From Porphyrobacter sp. (lineage in GTDB: Bacteria; Pseudomonadota; Alphaproteobacteria; Sphingomonadales; Sphingomonadaceae), in assembly GCA_018991295.1 (NCBI GenBank), contig JAGKSZ010000115.1, positions 1-16,270 of the forward strand: DNA of 16,270 bases, read 5' to 3'. Each line of letters opens with the position of its first letter. Within the stretch, counting starts at the first letter, position 1. The notes under the pieces are model-generated. The model was not told where the DNA came from. It was given only the letters and a program-made list of their open reading frames with translations, and did no database searches. Positions 15,196-16,270 of this stretch are shown here, piece after piece. A program made the translations under genes and the position numbers.

Positions 15196-16270
15196 TTGAG
15201 TTCCCCCCAAATCATCTGGCTCCGCCGCGATCTGCGCTTGGCCGACAATCCCGCGCTTTACCACGCCGCCAAGGCCGGTCCGGTCATCGCGGTCTATGTG
15301 CTCGACGATGAGAGCCCCAAGCACCACGCCTATGGCGGCGCCTCGCGCTGGTGGCTGCATCATTCGCTGGCGAGCCTTGCGCAGAGCCTCGAAGCCAAGG
15401 GCAGCAAGCTGATCCTGCGGCGCGGTGAGGCGGTGGCGGAACTCACCAAGCTTGCGCAGGAAGTGGGCGCCGCCACCATCCACGCCAATTGCCATTACGA
15501 ACCGTGGTGGCTCAATGCCGAGCGCAAGTTGGCGAAGCACCTCGACCTGCAATTGCACCACGGCAATTACCTCATGGTGCCCGGCAGCATCACCACCGGC
15601 ACCGGCGGGCAATACAAGATTTACACGCCGTTCTCCCGCGCCGTCCGCGCCGAATTCCCCCCGCGCCCGGAACTGCCCGCGCCCGAAAAGCTGGAAGCCC
15701 CCGCCAGCTGGCCCGCCAGTGACGATCTTGCGTCTTGGAACCTGCTCCCGACGAAACCCGACTGGGCAGGCGGAATGCGCGAATTCTGGCAAGTGGGCGA
15801 GGACGCCGCCCAAGCGCGCCTCGCGGCTTGGGAGGCCGATGTCGATGACTATGACGACAAGCGCAATCTGCCGAGCGTGGACAAGGTCTCGCGCCTTTCG
15901 CCGCATCTGCACTTCGGGGAAATCTCACCCGTTCAAATCTGGCACGCGCTGAAGGACCACACCTCCAAGGGCTGGGAAACCTTCGAGGGCGAGCTGATCT
16001 GGCGCGACTATTCGCAGAACGCCATCCTGCAATTCCCCGCCTATGCGACGCAAAATTATCGTGAGGATTTTGACCGCTTCCCATGGCGCGATCCCGCCAC
16101 CGATCCCGCCGCCGCGCGTGACCTGAAAGCATGGCAGCAGGGCCGCACCGGCTACCCGGTTGTCGATGCCGGGATGCGCCAGCTGTGGCAGACCGGGTGG
16201 ATGCACAACCGCGTGCGGATGATCACCGCGAGCTTCCTCATCAAGCATCTGCTGATCGACTGGCGCGAGG
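15196..16270 (+). CDS. phr: Deoxyribodipyrimidine photolyase (cryptochrome/photolyase family), 3' partial
   Basis: 358 complete codons are present and the frame runs off the window; family members have roughly 450-480 residues. The enzyme uses light and FADH- to split cyclobutane pyrimidine dimers in DNA. The N-terminal antenna domain begins IIWLRRDLRLADNPAL and YVLDDES; the later stretch LSPHLHFGEISP starts the FAD-binding domain, followed by GELIWRDY, GRTGYPVVDAGMRQLWQTGWMHNRVRM (about 316-342) and ASFLIKHLLIDWRE. The missing end would hold the rest of the FAD pocket (the NxxNWQW region). The start is TTG at 15196: GGAGGT lies five bases upstream, and SSPQIIWLRRDL follows directly, with no in-frame ATG nearby. 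It reads as CPD photolyase more than as cryptochrome, but the distinction needs the missing part. Confidence 0.94.
   Translation, partial: MSSPQIIWLRRDLRLADNPALYHAAKAGPVIAVYVLDDESPKHHAYGGASRWWLHHSLASLAQSLEAKGSKLILRRGEAVAELTKLAQEVGAATIHANCHYEPWWLNAERKLAKHLDLQLHHGNYLMVPGSITTGTGGQYKIYTPFSRAVRAEFPPRPELPAPEKLEAPASWPASDDLASWNLLPTKPDWAGGMREFWQVGEDAAQARLAAWEADVDDYDDKRNLPSVDKVSRLSPHLHFGEISPVQIWHALKDHTSKGWETFEGELIWRDYSQNAILQFPAYATQNYREDFDRFPWRDPATDPAAARDLKAWQQGRTGYPVVDAGMRQLWQTGWMHNRVRMITASFLIKHLLIDWRE

Overview
The window looks like chromosomal DNA from a high-GC alphaproteobacterium. The protein set (guaB, an RsmB-type methylase, rppH, 3-hydroxybutyrate dehydrogenase, photolyase), the codon use and a REP element containing CTTCGACAAGCTCAGGG fit Sphingomonadales, most likely Erythrobacteraceae (Erythrobacter/Porphyrobacter). 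That placement is my inference from protein flavour, not from a search. I saw no tRNA, rRNA, insertion sequence, phage gene or CRISPR array. Genes are tightly packed, and no stretch of 300 bases lacks a gene; the longest gaps are about 90 to 126 bp.

Layout. (1) 1-821 +: the 3' part of a C13 (legumain/caspase-like) cysteine peptidase. It converges on and overlaps by 20 bp (2) 802-2421 -, a secreted fusion of a phytase-like beta-propeller and a cyclophilin. (3) 2489-2525: a paired BlaI-type operator in the divergent gap. (4) 2548-4640 +: a BlaI/MecI-type repressor overlapping by ATGA with an M56 (BlaR1-like) membrane protease that carries a non-penicillin-binding sensor tail. (5) 6103-4704 -: a two-gene unit, a neutral zinc metallopeptidase (YpfJ type) followed by a secreted protein of unknown function. 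(6) 6214-8471 +: 3-hydroxybutyrate dehydrogenase overlapping by ATGA with an M28 lipoprotein peptidase. (7) 8560-11762 +: guaB, an RsmB/NOP-type RNA methyltransferase and a small secreted TPR protein. (8) 13994-11786 -: HSL-type alpha/beta hydrolase, rppH and a two-helix membrane protein of unknown function, in one unit. (9) 14101-15075 +: a YdjM-like membrane protein. (10) 15095-15186: an inverted pair of REP hairpins. (11) 15196-16270 +: a DNA photolyase cut by the window edge, starting with TTG.

Working together. The most system-like piece is 802-4640. The repressor/protease pair has the architecture of beta-lactam or metal-responsive BlaI-BlaR circuits, but the sensor domain is a charged helical module with two cysteines. 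The operator between the two transcription units is nearly symmetric, so the secreted propeller-cyclophilin protein is the obvious candidate output of the circuit. This suggests an envelope-sensing circuit that controls a periplasmic folding or phosphoester-related protein. The DNA and domain layout are seen directly; the circuit is inference. Most of the other genes are ordinary housekeeping or accessory enzymes.
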